DNA from: Alphaproteobacteria bacterium
GTDB lineage: Bacteria; Pseudomonadota; Alphaproteobacteria; Rhodospirillales; Rhodospirillaceae
Assembly (NCBI GenBank): GCA_015228695.1
Contig: JADGDA010000139.1
Location: 1-6,790, forward strand
Direction of reading: 5' to 3'
Length of the DNA stretch: 6,790 nt
The notes below the pieces were generated by a model. That model made no database searches, was not told the origin of the DNA, and saw nothing but the letters and a program-made list of their open reading frames with translations. Below, in pieces: positions 6,190 through 6,790 of this stretch. Position numbers and translations under genes: made by a program. Numbering within the stretch: position 1 is the first letter of the stretch; each line of letters begins with the position of its first letter.

Positions 6190-6790
6190 TCAAGCCAGAC
6201 AGACCGTTACCGGCATGCGTTTCTGGTGTAGGAGAAGGCGCAAGGGGAACGGATCGCGTTCCTCGGGGGGGGTGGCCTTGGCGTCTTCGTAGACGGCCCG
6301 CTTGACCGGGCCGTTCACCATCAGGACCGCGTGACGGCCCGCCAGCAGGGCCGGAAGCGTCAGGCTGATGCGCGGGTGCGGTGGGACCGGCGCCCGCGAG
6401 GGGACGCACAGCCCGCCCGCCCAGACCTCGGGGCGGCCGGGGAAAATCGAGGCGATGTGGCCGTCCTCGCCCATGCCCAGGAACACGACGTCCAGGGGAA
6501 ACGGAAACCGGGCCAGCCGGCGCTCGGTCTCCGGGTGGCCCGCCTCGGGCGTCGGCGCCGCGTTCGACAGCCCGGTCAGGGCGGTTTCCGTCAAATACCG
6601 GCGCGCCAGATTTTCGTTGCTCTCGGGGTGGTCGGGAGGCACCCAGCGCTCGTCGGTCAGCGTCGTGGCGATTCGCGCCCAGGGCACGTCCTCCCGCGCC
6701 AGGACGGGCAGAACCGCAGCCGCCGTGCGCCCGCCGGACACCGCGAGGCTCGCCCTCCCGCGCGCGGCGACGGCGGAGCGGAGCGCCAGC
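6190..6790 (-). CDS. pgl: 6-phosphogluconolactonase, C-terminal part (start beyond the right edge)
   Basis: This cytosolic enzyme hydrolyses 6-phosphogluconolactone to 6-phosphogluconate, the step after glucose-6-phosphate dehydrogenase in the pentose phosphate and Entner-Doudoroff routes. The frame stays open to the window edge. It reads through the family's conserved region VSGGRT (GTG at 6741-6739 is this internal Val, not a start), then TDERWVPPDHPESNE, then FLGMGEDGHIASIFPG, and ends with ISLTLPALL and VNGPVKRAVYEDA before the short C-terminus VTVCLA and TGA at 6190-6192. About 200 residues are present, so only some 20-40 N-terminal residues should be missing by comparison with the family. 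SGGRT is followed by Ala where the family usually has Pro. Neighbouring zwf or edd genes would be expected to the right but are outside the window. Confidence 0.93.
   Translation of the reverse strand, partial: LALRSAVAARGRASLAVSGGRTAAAVLPVLAREDVPWARIATTLTDERWVPPDHPESNENLARRYLTETALTGLSNAAPTPEAGHPETERRLARFPFPLDVVFLGMGEDGHIASIFPGRPEVWAGGLCVPSRAPVPPHPRISLTLPALLAGRHAVLMVNGPVKRAVYEDAKATPPEERDPFPLRLLLHQKRMPVTVCLA

Noticed and set aside
6014..6409. Minus-strand 131-codon frame overlapping the pgl 3' end
   Set aside because: Its first two thirds are an off-frame reading of pgl, rich in Pro, Gly and Arg, and the rest runs through non-coding AT-rich DNA. The pgl frame has clear catalytic motifs.
6739..6741. 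GTG as the start codon of pgl
   Set aside because: The frame continues upstream to the window edge with family-like sequence (ARGRASLAVSGGRT), so this GTG encodes an internal Val of the conserved motif.

Overview
The window looks like a piece of a high-GC alphaproteobacterial chromosome, most likely from a Rhodospirillales-type organism. This rests on strongly GC-ending codons in the main genes, on the style of the three signalling proteins, and on a 6-phosphogluconolactonase of the DevB/Pgl family. The taxonomic placement is inference from protein style and was not computed.

Layout, left to right. Positions 1-167 hold the 3' end of an unrecognised plus-strand gene that converges on the main operon. 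Positions 183-5949 are a tight minus-strand operon of four genes. In transcription order they are: a small hypothetical protein (95 aa, 5949-5662); a large soluble hybrid histidine kinase (1063 aa, 5652-2461; PAS-PAS-HisKA-HATPase-REC-REC-Hpt-helical tail); a receiver-histidine kinase protein (382 aa, 2449-1301); and a receiver-HD-GYP protein (about 362 aa, 1271-183) with every expected metal-binding residue. Gaps between genes are 9, 11 and about 17-29 bases, each with a recognisable Shine-Dalgarno sequence. Positions 5950-6189 are an AT-rich intergenic region with candidate promoter elements, a palindrome, short direct repeats and a dense cluster of inverted repeats. Positions 6190-6790 hold the C-terminal part of pgl on the minus strand, with its start beyond the right edge.

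How the genes may work together: no protein of the operon has an evident membrane segment, so the signal should be cytosolic and be read by the two PAS domains of the hybrid kinase. Phosphate could pass from H333 to the intact second receiver (D768), to the Hpt histidine (H910), and then to the receivers of the two downstream proteins, D61 and D60. The endpoint would be control of c-di-GMP hydrolysis by the HD-GYP domain. The receiver domains of the last two genes are close paralogues, which suggests duplication followed by a swap of output domain. The first receiver of the hybrid kinase has lost its phospho-acceptor Asp (Asn627) and is probably a pseudo-receiver.

The points most worth a second look are this degenerate receiver, the small AT-richer leading gene, and the inverted-repeat cluster between pgl and the operon. 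I see no mobile element, CRISPR array, tRNA or rRNA.
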